A stretch of 64,000 nt of DNA, taken from contig CAZLDI010000009.1 in assembly GCA_964558415.1 (NCBI GenBank), positions 55,676 through 119,675 of the forward strand, written 5' to 3'. The DNA is from CAZLDI01 sp964558415 (lineage in GTDB: Bacteria; Chloroflexota; Dehalococcoidia; SM23-28-2; RBG-16-64-32). The position numbers were made by a program, and so were the translations under genes. The stretch's first letter is position 1; each line of letters starts with the position of its first letter. Below, in pieces: positions 8,694 to 16,159 of the stretch. A model generated the notes under the pieces. The model was given only the letters and a program-made list of their open reading frames with translations, was not told the DNA's origin and did no database searches.

Positions 8694-8916
8694 GTTTGAG
8701 CGACGCCTTGAACTCTTCCCAGCTCATCGCAGACGAGGGGTCGCTGGCGTACTCCTTTAGTTCCTGCTCCATGTCGATCGCGTCTAGCTCATCCTCGTAG
8801 GCTTGCTCCAGCGCCTTCCGCACCAAGTTGGACATCGTCGTGGATCGCCGGTGGGCAATCTCCTTGAGACCGAAATGCAACTGTTCCGGAAGGTAGACTA
8901 ACGTTTTTCGCATCAT
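8677..8916 (-). CDS. Ribbon-helix-helix antitoxin of the RelE-like pair
   Basis: A 79-aa acidic protein. The N-terminal half (RKTLVYLPEQLHFGLKEIAHRR...MSNLVRKALEQAYEDEL) fits a ribbon-helix-helix DNA-binding domain; the C-terminal half, with WEEFKASLKRG, fits the flexible toxin-wrapping part. It should neutralise the toxin and repress its own promoter. Two ATG codons (8916 and 8913) are possible. The -10 box at 8923-8928 ends only 6-7 nt before ATG 8916, so the transcript may be leaderless. Confidence 0.85.
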   Translation of the reverse strand: MMRKTLVYLPEQLHFGLKEIAHRRSTTMSNLVRKALEQAYEDELDAIDMEQELKEYASDPSSAMSWEEFKASLKRGVPA

Positions 8917-8922
8917 TCTTAT

Positions 8923-8951
8923 ATCCTAATATTACAATAGCGTGATGTCAA
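8923..8951 (-). promoter_or_regulatory. Promoter of the toxin-antitoxin pair, internal to the trp operon
   Basis: On the minus strand TTGACA (8951-8946), a 17-nt spacer and TAGGAT (8928-8923) form a near-consensus sigma70-type promoter. The region is AT-rich against its surroundings. It would drive antitoxin, toxin and, by read-through and ATGA coupling, trpD onward. Confidence 0.7.
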
Positions 8952-8967
8952 GATAGCATGTCATCAC
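8942..8967. promoter_or_regulatory. Imperfect inverted repeat over the -35 box, candidate antitoxin operator
   Basis: GTGATGTCA and TGTCATCAC face each other across 8 nt (7 of 9 positions symmetric). The repeat covers the -35 box and reaches the last codons of the cupredoxin gene. A ribbon-helix-helix antitoxin commonly binds such a site to autoregulate; binding here is inferred only. Confidence 0.4.
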
Positions 8968-9554
8968 GGCGTTGGTGTGCGGATTGGGGCATCGTTCTGC
9001 ACGCTGAAGGCGTTGTACATTCCGTTCAGATAGTGGCTGTCGTCTCCGGCGATCAGGTTGCAGATTAAAACGTACTTACCGAACTCCACGTCAACCCGGA
9101 GTTCGCCTGATTCGCCGGGAAGCAGCCGCTCGATACGGCCAGCAACCTCCAGCTGCCCCTCATCTGCGCCCAGCCCGCCGGCGGCGCGCGGGAGCTGCGC
9201 GGTCGGCAGCTCCGAGCGGATGACGAGGAACTGATGCGGGGACTCGCCGGTGTTGTCCACCTTGAACAGCACTACGCCGGGTCGCGCGCGGGTCTGGTCC
9301 GGGCGGATCACGAACTCATCCAGCTCGATGCCTATTTCAGTGATCGCAGCGGGCAGCGTGGGGTCCGCAGACTCGCTGGGGGCCGGTCCGTCCGTTGGCG
9401 ACGCGCTGGCCGACGGCATCCCTCCATCACCGTCGCCGTCGTCGTTGCAGGCCGCAAGGGAGAGCGCCAGCAGCAGCAAGAGCGCTGCGGCGGCCGTCAG
9501 GACGCGGCGCCTCCTATTTGGATCGTTTGTCAGCGGTCCCTCTTGCTCTCTCAT
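8964..9554 (-). CDS. Cupredoxin-like lipoprotein embedded in the trp operon
   Basis: A 196-aa predicted lipoprotein: basic N-terminus, hydrophobic stretch and lipobox LAAC (Cys36), then an Asp/Ser/Pro linker and a beta-rich domain from about residue 70. His107, Cys165, His174 and Met179 have the order and C-X8-H-X4-M spacing of a type I copper site, so it probably binds copper on the outer face of the membrane as an electron carrier. Its ATG follows the trpG stop directly (TAGATG), so it is translated with the trp genes although no link to tryptophan synthesis is known. Confidence 0.8.
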   Translation of the reverse strand: MREQEGPLTNDPNRRRRVLTAAAALLLLLALSLAACNDDGDGDGGMPSASASPTDGPAPSESADPTLPAAITEIGIELDEFVIRPDQTRARPGVVLFKVDNTGESPHQFLVIRSELPTAQLPRAAGGLGADEGQLEVAGRIERLLPGESGELRVDVEFGKYVLICNLIAGDDSHYLNGMYNAFSVQNDAPIRTPTP

Positions 9555-10121
9555 CTACCCCTCCAGAAAGTTCTTTAGCAGGTCTTTGCCAACAGCTGTC
9601 AGGATGGATTCCGGGTGGAACTGCACACCTTCGACCGGATATCGCTTATGGCGCACGCCCATGATCACGCCGCTGTCGGACTCCGCCGTGATCTCAAGCT
9701 CGTCTTGCGGAAAGCCGTCCCGTTGTATCGACAGTGAATGATAACGGATCGCTTCGAACGGCTCCGGCAGGCCGCGGAAGACGCCAGCGCCGGTGTGGCT
9801 GATGATCGAGGTCTTGCCGTGCAGGATCTCGCCTGCGCCGGCGACGACGCCTCCGAAAGCCTCGCCGATCGCCTGATGCCCCAGACAGACGCCGAGGATC
9901 GGCGTCTTGTCGGCGAAATGGCGCACCACAGGGACGCTTATCCCTGCGTCCTTTGGAGTGCCGGGACCGGGCGAGATCACGATCTTCTGCGGCGCCATCA
10001 CGTCGATGTCGTCGACGGTCGTCATGTCGTTGCGCACTACCTCGACCTCGGCGCCCAGCTCCGACAGGTACTGATAGAGGTTGTACGTGAAGCTGTCGTA
10101 GTTATCGATTAGCAGTATCAC
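9555..10121 (-). CDS. trpG: Anthranilate synthase component II (glutamine amidotransferase)
   Basis: A 188-aa class I glutamine amidotransferase supplying ammonia to TrpE. The triad is visible: Cys79 in GVCLGHQAIG, and His169 and Glu171 in GVQFHPES. N-terminal LLIDNYDSFTYNL and PGPGTP are typical. It may also serve as PabA for folate synthesis. The GTG start overlaps the upstream SDR stop by GTGA, and the cupredoxin gene follows without a gap. Confidence 0.95.
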   Translation of the reverse strand: MILLIDNYDSFTYNLYQYLSELGAEVEVVRNDMTTVDDIDVMAPQKIVISPGPGTPKDAGISVPVVRHFADKTPILGVCLGHQAIGEAFGGVVAGAGEILHGKTSIISHTGAGVFRGLPEPFEAIRYHSLSIQRDGFPQDELEITAESDSGVIMGVRHKRYPVEGVQFHPESILTAVGKDLLKNFLEG

Positions 10122-10864
10122 GAGCCTTGTGTCCTCGCCACGTAGAATTCCCTGTCGATCGTCAGCCCGGTGAGGACGCCTCCAGCCTCGCTGCAGAGGA
10201 AGACAACCAGGGGTGCGAAATCCTCCGGCTGACCTACACGGCCCGACTCGATCGCGGCTTCGATATCTTCGTCCGAACGGAACGCGCGCCAGAGCGGCGT
10301 GTCAGTGGGGCCCGGCGCGATTGCATTGACGGTGATCCCGTTCTGCGCCACCTCCTGCGCCAACGACCGCGTGAAGTTGATGATCGCCGCCTTCGATGCG
10401 CCGTACGCCGTCCCACCGGGCAAACCGCGCAGCCCCATACCGGATGCCGTGCTGATGATTCGCCCCGATCGATTTGGGATCATCTGCCGCAACGCCGCCC
10501 GGGAACAGATGAACGTCCCCCGCAGGTTCACGGCGATCAGACCATCCCAGGTCTCGTCCGTCATATTGGCAACGTAGCCGCGGGTGGCCCGCCCGGCGTT
10601 GTTCACCAGGATGTCCAGGCGCCCGAAGCGCTCGACCGTCTTCGCGACCATCGCGTCGGCGTCGGGCGTCAGCGACACGTCAGTCAGCGAGGCTATCGCC
10701 GCGCCGCCCGCCGCCTCAATCTCGGCGGCGACGGCTGGCGCCCTGTCGCCGTCGATGTCAGCGATTGTGAGCGACGCCCCTTCGCGCGCAAGGGTCAGAG
10801 CGATGGCGCGGCCGATACCGCTGCCGCCGCCGGTCACGATCGCCACCCTGCCTTCCAGTTCCAC
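10118..10864 (-). CDS. SDR-family NAD(P)-dependent oxidoreductase within the trp operon
   Basis: A 248-aa classical short-chain dehydrogenase: TGGGSGIG cofactor motif at 11-18, NNAG at 88-91, catalytic Tyr154 and Lys158 in YGASK, and the PGPTDT segment typical of FabG-like members. The substrate is not known. It starts at GTG 10864, overlapping the methyltransferase stop by 1 nt (TAGTG), and overlaps trpG by 4 nt, so it is fully embedded between trpE and trpG. The C-terminal DREFYVAR differs from the usual VDGG ending. Confidence 0.9.
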   Translation of the reverse strand: MELEGRVAIVTGGGSGIGRAIALTLAREGASLTIADIDGDRAPAVAAEIEAAGGAAIASLTDVSLTPDADAMVAKTVERFGRLDILVNNAGRATRGYVANMTDETWDGLIAVNLRGTFICSRAALRQMIPNRSGRIISTASGMGLRGLPGGTAYGASKAAIINFTRSLAQEVAQNGITVNAIAPGPTDTPLWRAFRSDEDIEAAIESGRVGQPEDFAPLVVFLCSEAGGVLTGLTIDREFYVARTQGS

Positions 10865-11673
10865 TACTTCTTCCCCGGTTTGCGTGCCACGAAAATCAGC
10901 GTTCCGGGTACGGTCGCGTACTTCTCGCAGTCGTTCTTGGCCGCCCAGCCCGTGGCGCCGCCCGTTGGATCGTCAACGGGTCTCGGCTCCAGCAGGCGTT
11001 CGACAGCGAAGCCGGCGGCGGTCAGCAGCTCGAACCAATCGCCCGCGGTCCGGTAGTAGGAGCGGAACGCCACTTCGTCATTGCACAAGCCGTTCCACTT
11101 CCATTCGGACTCCGTCTGGAAGTAGGGCTTCTCGAAGCCGTACGGCGGGTCGTCAGTTGTGGAGGCGTTGGCCGGGTGCTGCACGCTGAAGGCGAAGAGG
11201 CCGCCGGGGACGAGCACGCGATTCGTCTCGGCGAAGCAGAGATCGGCGCGCTCGACATAATTCAACGCGTGAACCGAGACGGCGATGTCGATCGTGTCGT
11301 GGTCGATCACCGAGAGGTCTTCCGCGCTTCGCCGCAGCAGCCGCGCCATCACGCCGTGCCGCTGGAGCAGGTCTCTGGCGTGGGATAGCTGGCGGTCGGA
11401 GATGTCGACGCCGGTGAACTGTTTCGCGCCCATTTTGACCAGCGCCACGATATCCTGCCCGCCGCCGCAGCCCAGCACCAGCACCCGCTTGCCGGATACG
11501 TCACCGAGCAGCCGCAATTCATCCTCAAACGGGCAGCGGATCCCCCAGGCCAGGCGGTCCGAGGGCCACCCCAGTCGCGCCTGGTACACGTCCGAGATCG
11601 CGTCCCAGGAGGCGCGGGTATCGGGGGATCTGGCTACCGATCCTTGGTCCTGGGTCCTACGAGGCGTTGCCAT
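10864..11673 (-). CDS. Class I SAM-dependent methyltransferase within the trp operon
   Basis: A 269-aa Rossmann-fold methyltransferase. Motif I is VLVLGCGGGQD, followed by FTGVDISDRQL (acidic ribose-binding residue) and a post-motif DIAVSVHALNYV. The N-terminal ASWDAISDVYQ resembles small-molecule methyltransferases. It starts one base before the end of the trpE stop (TGATG). The substrate is unknown; location between trpE and trpG suggests either a product made from a chorismate/anthranilate intermediate or simple hitch-hiking. Confidence 0.88.
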   Translation of the reverse strand: MATPRRTQDQGSVARSPDTRASWDAISDVYQARLGWPSDRLAWGIRCPFEDELRLLGDVSGKRVLVLGCGGGQDIVALVKMGAKQFTGVDISDRQLSHARDLLQRHGVMARLLRRSAEDLSVIDHDTIDIAVSVHALNYVERADLCFAETNRVLVPGGLFAFSVQHPANASTTDDPPYGFEKPYFQTESEWKWNGLCNDEVAFRSYYRTAGDWFELLTAAGFAVERLLEPRPVDDPTGGATGWAAKNDCEKYATVPGTLIFVARKPGKK

Positions 11674-13184
11674 CAGTACCCCAGGCTCCCGCTGGTCGTG
11701 AACCCTTCCTCAATCTCCTCCGCCTTCTCGATCCCCCGTAGCGCCCCACGAGCTTTGTTCTGGCTCTCCATGTACTCAAGCTCGGGCACACTATCGTAAA
11801 CGATCCCGCCGGCTGCCTGCGCGTAGGCCATCCCGTCCTTCATTGCCAGCGTTCGTATCGTGATCGCGCTGTCCAGGTTGCCGGAGAAGTCGAAGTAGCC
11901 AACGGCGCCGGCGTAGGGGCCGCGCCGGTCCTCCTCCAGCTCCGCGATGATCTCCATCGCGCGGATCTTCGGGGCGCCGGTCACCGTTCCCGCAGGGAAG
12001 TTCGCGCGCAGGGCATCGTATGAGGTCATCTCGGGCCGAAGCCGCCCGACCACGTGCGACACCAGGTGCATGACGTGAGAGTACTTCTCGACCGCCATCA
12101 GCTCAGTCACCTTAACCGTGCCCGGCAGCGCGATGCGTCCGACGTCGTTGCGCGCGAGGTCCACCAGCATGATGTGCTCTGCGCGCTCCTTTTCGTCGCT
12201 CTTCAGCTCTTCTTCCATGCGCTTCTCATCTTCCGGGTCGCGCCCGCGCCGGCGCGTCCCGGCGATCGGGTGCGTCTCCACCAGACCGTCCTCCACGCGT
12301 ACGAGCATCTCCGGCGAAGCCCCAACGATGTACGAGTCGCCCATCGCCAGGTAGTACATGTACGGCGAAGGGTTCACGATCCTGAGCGCTCGATAAACCG
12401 AGAAGGGGTGGGCGACAGTCCGCCGCTGGAACCGCTGGGAGATCTGGACCTGGTAGATGTCCCCGGCGACGATGTGTTCACGGCAGCGCTCGATGTTTGC
12501 GATGAAGCGTTCGCGGGGCACATTCGACTCCACCGGCTCCGGGGTATGGGCCGCAGCGCTGATGGGATAGGGAGTGGCGGGCAGCGTCTGCTTCAGGCGC
12601 TTCGCGAGTTCGTCGATCCTCCAGCAGGCCTGGCGGTACGAGGCCTCGATGTCCCCGTCCAGCCTGCAGTGCGCGACCACCTTGATCGTGTGCATCAGAT
12701 GATCGAACACCAGCAGCGCGTCGACAAACATGAACAGCGCTTCCGGTAACCCCTGCGGATCGTTGCGGGGGATCTGCACGCGCGGCTCGAAGTGCCTTAC
12801 GACCTCGTACGCCAGGAAGCCCACGGCGCCGCCCGTGAACCGCGGCAGCGACGTGGGGCCCTCCGCGTCCTTCGGATGCGAGAGGCGGTAGCGGGAGAGC
12901 TCCGCCTCGATCTCACGGAGCGGGTCCGTGCCCTCGGACGTGTCTTCGTACGGACCGCTCTGCAGCACACGGTACGGCTCCGTGCCGATGAAGCTATAGC
13001 GTGCCAGGCGCTCCCCGCCTTCAACTGATTCCAGCAGGAACGAGTGCTCACCGCGCGCGACCTTCAGGTAAGCAGAGACGGGCGTCTCGAGGTCCGCCGG
13101 GATGTCGCGAAACACCGGGACGAGGTTGTTGTCGCCCTTCTTCGCTATCTGGCGGGCTTGCTCCAGGGATGGCGTGTAGTTCAT
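11673..13184 (-). CDS. trpE: Anthranilate synthase component I
   Basis: A 503-aa chorismate-using enzyme that makes anthranilate with TrpG. ATG 13184 is chosen because it overlaps the trpS stop (ATGA) and opens on MNYTPSLEQARQIA. The LLES feedback motif (residues 50-53) that binds tryptophan is present, as are THPIAGTRRRG, LVDLARND and the catalytic FPAGTVTGAPKIRAME. PabB is excluded by the LLES motif and the operon context. Expression should follow the T-box in front of trpS, with tryptophan inhibition at the protein level as well. Confidence 0.96.
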   Translation of the reverse strand: MNYTPSLEQARQIAKKGDNNLVPVFRDIPADLETPVSAYLKVARGEHSFLLESVEGGERLARYSFIGTEPYRVLQSGPYEDTSEGTDPLREIEAELSRYRLSHPKDAEGPTSLPRFTGGAVGFLAYEVVRHFEPRVQIPRNDPQGLPEALFMFVDALLVFDHLMHTIKVVAHCRLDGDIEASYRQACWRIDELAKRLKQTLPATPYPISAAAHTPEPVESNVPRERFIANIERCREHIVAGDIYQVQISQRFQRRTVAHPFSVYRALRIVNPSPYMYYLAMGDSYIVGASPEMLVRVEDGLVETHPIAGTRRRGRDPEDEKRMEEELKSDEKERAEHIMLVDLARNDVGRIALPGTVKVTELMAVEKYSHVMHLVSHVVGRLRPEMTSYDALRANFPAGTVTGAPKIRAMEIIAELEEDRRGPYAGAVGYFDFSGNLDSAITIRTLAMKDGMAYAQAAGGIVYDSVPELEYMESQNKARGALRGIEKAEEIEEGFTTSGSLGY

Positions 13185-14218
13185 ACGCCAAGCTCCACGT
13201 GCTCCGGATCCCGGAAGTACGTCAGCCCCATCGCCTCGCGCGCCTCGCCCAGCGTCTTGCGGCACTCATCGCGCGCACGCTTCGTGCCCTGGTAGACGAT
13301 CTCCTCGACCAACCCCTTTTTCTTCGCGAACTCGGCGCGCCGCTCGCGAATGGGCTCCAGGAACCGCTCCAGGGCCGCGATCAGCTTCTGCTTCACTTCG
13401 ACGTCGCCTACTTTCCCTTTGCGGTAGCGGGTCTTCAGGTCATCGACTTCGGGTTTGTCGTCGTTGAATGCATCGTGATACACGAAGACCGGGTTCCCCT
13501 GCACGCGGCCGGGGATGTCGGCGCGGATGCGCTTCGGGTCTGTGTACATGGACATCACCTTCTTGCGCACCGTCTCCGGATCGTCCGTCAAGAAGATCGC
13601 GTTGTTCAGCGACTTCCCCATCTTGCCCGCGCCGTCCGTGCCGGGCAGCGTCGGCACCTGGCCGACCAGGCCGTCGGGTATCGGGAAGACCGGCGCGAAC
13701 GTGTCGTTGAAGCGACGCGCGATCTCCCGCGTCAGCTCCACGTGCGAGAGCTGGTCCTTCCCAACGGGCACCAGGTCGCCCTTCACCATCAGGATATCCG
13801 CGGCCTGCAGGATCGGGTACAAGAGGAGCGCCATCGACGCCGACTCCAGCTTCAGGTCGCGCACCACCTCCTTCAGCGTCGGGATGCGCTGTGCCCGCGG
13901 CACGCTGACCAGCGAATCGAAGATCCAGGCCAGCTCCAGCACCTCCGGCACCAGCGACTGCAGATAGATCGTCGTCTTCGTGTGATCGATGCCCACGCTC
14001 AGGTAATCGAGCACCAGCCCGCGGATGTTGTGCCCCACCTCGTCCAGGTTGCTGATGCGCGTCGTCAGCAGGTGCAGGTCGGCGAGCAGCAAGAAGGTGT
14101 CGTACTCCTCCTGAAGGCGCACGCGGTTTGCCAGGGTGCCGGCGTAGTTGCCCAGGTGGAAGGCGTCGTTCGTGGGCCTGTCGCCGGTCAGTATGCGTTT
14201 GCGGGCCGTTCCGCTCAT
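13181..14218 (-). CDS. trpS: Tryptophanyl-tRNA synthetase
   Basis: A 345-aa class I synthetase charging tRNA-Trp. The HIGH-like motif reads HLGN (residues 21-24) and the KMSKS-like loop reads KMGKS (199-203). The segment PVGKDQLSHVELTREIARRFN is typical of TrpRS. It follows a Trp T-box leader and its stop overlaps trpE, so synthetase and biosynthesis genes share one tRNA-sensing switch. The ribosome-binding site AAGGAGAG precedes the ATG. Confidence 0.96.
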   Translation of the reverse strand: MSGTARKRILTGDRPTNDAFHLGNYAGTLANRVRLQEEYDTFLLLADLHLLTTRISNLDEVGHNIRGLVLDYLSVGIDHTKTTIYLQSLVPEVLELAWIFDSLVSVPRAQRIPTLKEVVRDLKLESASMALLLYPILQAADILMVKGDLVPVGKDQLSHVELTREIARRFNDTFAPVFPIPDGLVGQVPTLPGTDGAGKMGKSLNNAIFLTDDPETVRKKVMSMYTDPKRIRADIPGRVQGNPVFVYHDAFNDDKPEVDDLKTRYRKGKVGDVEVKQKLIAALERFLEPIRERRAEFAKKKGLVEEIVYQGTKRARDECRKTLGEAREAMGLTYFRDPEHVELGV

Positions 14219-14237
14219 CCCGGGCTCTCCTTAAATC

Positions 14238-14267
14238 AAAAAACCCCTCGCCCGTAAGGGGCGAGGG
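14238..14267 (-). terminator. Rho-independent terminator of the Trp T-box
   Basis: On the minus strand CCCTCGCCC and GGGCGAGGG form a 9-bp stem with a 5-nt loop followed by TTTTTT. The 5' arm overlaps the antiterminator, as expected for a transcriptional T-box. It lies about 20 nt before the trpS start. Confidence 0.92.
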
Positions 14268-14357
14268 TTCTCGCGGTGCCACCCTAATTCTCTCAACCGC
14301 TGGCCGAGAGATCTCATTCCAGGCACGCCCCGACCTAGCTCATCCGGACCCCTATCT

Positions 14358-14380
14358 CATCTTGAGCTTGTCGAAGGATG
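14358..14380. repeat. REP-like short palindromic motif inside the T-box leader
   Basis: CATCTTGAGCTTGTCGAAGG followed by ATG resembles a motif commonly seen dispersed in high-GC bacterial genomes (CCTGAGCTTGTCGAAGG core). It lies in the linker between Stem I and the antiterminator. A related hairpin with the CATCCT/AGGATG ends occurs at 57076-57108. Confidence 0.45.
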
Positions 14381-14606
14381 CCCTGGGCTTGTAACGGCGC
14401 CCTTTCCGGCCCGGCCTACTCGTCTCTTCGGCTGGCGGCTCCCGGGTCCATTCCTCCGCTGCGCTGACGGCGGGCTCTCACCTGTCCCCGCCTCTCTTGG
14501 CCCCGCTGCGCGGGCTACTAGTCCCGTTCCTTGCCTTTGCTCTTCGGTTGTGTCGGCAGTGTAGCAGGCGCTCCAAAAGTCGTCAAGCGGCGATTGGCGG
14601 TGCGCG

Positions 14607-15527
14607 CTATGGCGGTGCAGTCGGCGTCGGTAGCGCCGGGATGGGTGGTGCGGTTGTGGCCAATGGCAGCAGCGGTCCCGGGGTTGGAGCAGGGACTGCA
14701 ACACCGGGGGTGGGTAGCGCAGTGGGCAGCACCTCAGACCCGGGTCCAAGCGCCGCTGCCTGAAGGACGGCGGACACTGCTCCACCAACATCCTGGCCGA
14801 CAATCTCCAGGGGACCTAGGCATCCGGAGCATTTCCACTCACTGGTAGCCACGTCCAGGCGACCTTGTCCATCAACATAGAACCGCCCCCACGGCGGGCC
14901 GGAAAAGGTGGTTCCCCACGGCTGCTCAATCGCGATATCCCTCAGGCCCACAAACTCGTCCAGGAAGAACAGATATCTGCACCCTATCTCGATTAGTGCA
15001 TCGTCGGGGGGATTATCAGCTTCACCATTGAACATGCCGCCGTTCTGCAATACCGCGATCTCGGTGCCGGGCTTGTAATTGTCCGACGTAACTATGGTGT
15101 CAATCTCGACTGAGTACACTGTGAAGAACCTTCCCGGTGGCCGGGCGAGTTCCTCGGCGGACGGCGTGGGGGCACCCGCCTTAGGATGTCCCGGCGGAAC
15201 CGGCTCCGGCGTAGGTACTCCCAGGTAGCCGGGCCGCGGATCGTATGGTAGGAGAATTGAGCGGGGCGTTCCAACCACGATGACATCGTTCGTCGCAACC
15301 ATCTTGCGCAGCGAAACGTAGGAATCCCCCCAATCGGGCGAGTAGGCGCTTGAGTCTACCTTAGTCTCGCACTGGCCGCCGTTGGTTACTCCGACCTCAG
15401 CCGAGGGCCGCTGTATGGCAGTCTGTTCCTGTAGGATTTCCTGTTCCCGGTCGCATCCAAGTAAGGTAAGGACAGACATCGCAGACAGTATTGCCAGCCA
15501 GTGGGTTCTTCCTAGCACGCGAACCAC
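14607..15527 (-). CDS. Predicted lipoprotein with proline-rich tail, function unknown
   Basis: About 306 aa if read from GTG 15527; GTG 15518 or ATG 15479 are alternatives, and the frame is open further upstream into gmk. A hydrophobic segment ends in LTLLGC, a good lipobox (Cys at about residue 25). The globular part has a FFTVYSVEIDTIV strand, a NYKPGTEIAVLQNGG element and CRYLFFLDEFVG, a pattern also seen in the secreted proteins at 60149-62164. The last 55 residues are Pro/Ala/Thr/Leu-rich low complexity. It sits between gmk and the Trp T-box on the same strand. Confidence 0.6.
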   Translation of the reverse strand: MVRVLGRTHWLAILSAMSVLTLLGCDREQEILQEQTAIQRPSAEVGVTNGGQCETKVDSSAYSPDWGDSYVSLRKMVATNDVIVVGTPRSILLPYDPRPGYLGVPTPEPVPPGHPKAGAPTPSAEELARPPGRFFTVYSVEIDTIVTSDNYKPGTEIAVLQNGGMFNGEADNPPDDALIEIGCRYLFFLDEFVGLRDIAIEQPWGTTFSGPPWGRFYVDGQGRLDVATSEWKCSGCLGPLEIVGQDVGGAVSAVLQAAALGPGSEVLPTALPTPGVAVPAPTPGPLLPLATTAPPIPALPTPTAPP

Positions 15528-15538
15528 CCAATTAGAGT

Positions 15539-16159
15539 CTACACCCGCACCCCCACTCGCCCCTCGCGCGCCCGCTCCTTCGCGATGATCTCCTCCACCT
15601 CCTCCGTGCAACGCTCAAGGTCGTCGTTCACCACCGTGTAGTCGAACGCACCTGCCACAGCCATCTCTTCCTCCGCCTCGCGCAGGCGCACCTCCATCTG
15701 CTCCTGGGTGTCCCCGCCGCGCTCCCGCAACCGCCGCTCCAGCTCCCGGGGCGACGGCGCGGCTACGAAGATGGTGAGCGCCCCGGGCGCTCTGGACTTG
15801 ATCGTGCGCGCCCCCTGGATGTCCGTGCGTAGGATCACGTCCTTCCCCTGCGCCAGCGCCTCGCGTACCGGCGCTCGCGGCACGCCTTTCTCCTGGCCGT
15901 AGACCAGCGCGTGTTCGAGGAACTCGTCCGCCGCCAGCATCCGCCGCCACTCGTCCTGCGACACGAATTGGTAGTCAACGCCGTGCTCCTCGCCCGGCCG
16001 CGGCGGGCGTGTTGTGGCTGTGACTGCGTAGTGGTACGGCCTGCCGAGAGATCTCAGGCGCGCGAGGACGGAGTCCTTGCCGGCGCCGGACGGGCCGGTG
16101 AGGACGATCAGGAGCGGCCCGGCGGGCAAATCGTCAGTCGGTCTGCGCCTGCACGACAC
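15539..16159 (-). CDS. gmk: Guanylate kinase
   Basis: A guanylate kinase, up to 206 aa, phosphorylating GMP to GDP. Seen: P-loop LTGPSGAGKDSVL, the GMP-binding region TATTRPPRPGEEHGVDYQFV, DIQGARTIK and the lid RLRERGGDT. The first in-frame start is GTG 16159, which overlaps remA by 26 nt; TTG 16129, just after the remA stop, would give a normal N-terminus. The remA-gmk order is conserved in many Gram-positive-like bacteria. Confidence 0.95.
   Translation of the reverse strand: MSCRRRPTDDLPAGPLLIVLTGPSGAGKDSVLARLRSLGRPYHYAVTATTRPPRPGEEHGVDYQFVSQDEWRRMLAADEFLEHALVYGQEKGVPRAPVREALAQGKDVILRTDIQGARTIKSRAPGALTIFVAAPSPRELERRLRERGGDTQEQMEVRLREAEEEMAVAGAFDYTVVNDDLERCTEEVEEIIAKERAREGRVGVRV

Larger units (their letters stand above)
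14219..14535 (-). promoter_or_regulatory. T-box riboswitch specific for tRNA-Trp, leader of trpS-trpE
   Basis: The minus strand carries the T-box consensus AGGGTGGCACCGCG (14285-14272). Upstream is a Stem I-like region with the AGTAG K-turn element, AAGAGAGG, GGTGAGAG and, in a GGAATGGACC context, the specifier TGG (14450-14448), the Trp codon. The antiterminator bulge reads UGGC, which pairs with the tRNA end GCCA, and bacterial tRNA-Trp has discriminator G. Uncharged tRNA-Trp should favour the antiterminator and switch trpS onward on. The exact 5' end is not known. A REP-like motif interrupts the Stem I/antiterminator linker. Confidence 0.92.

Noticed and set aside
13001..14257. Long plus-strand open frame antisense to trpS and trpE
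   Set aside because: His/Arg/Gln-rich composition typical of a high-GC shadow frame; trpS and the trpE N-terminus on the other strand are certain.
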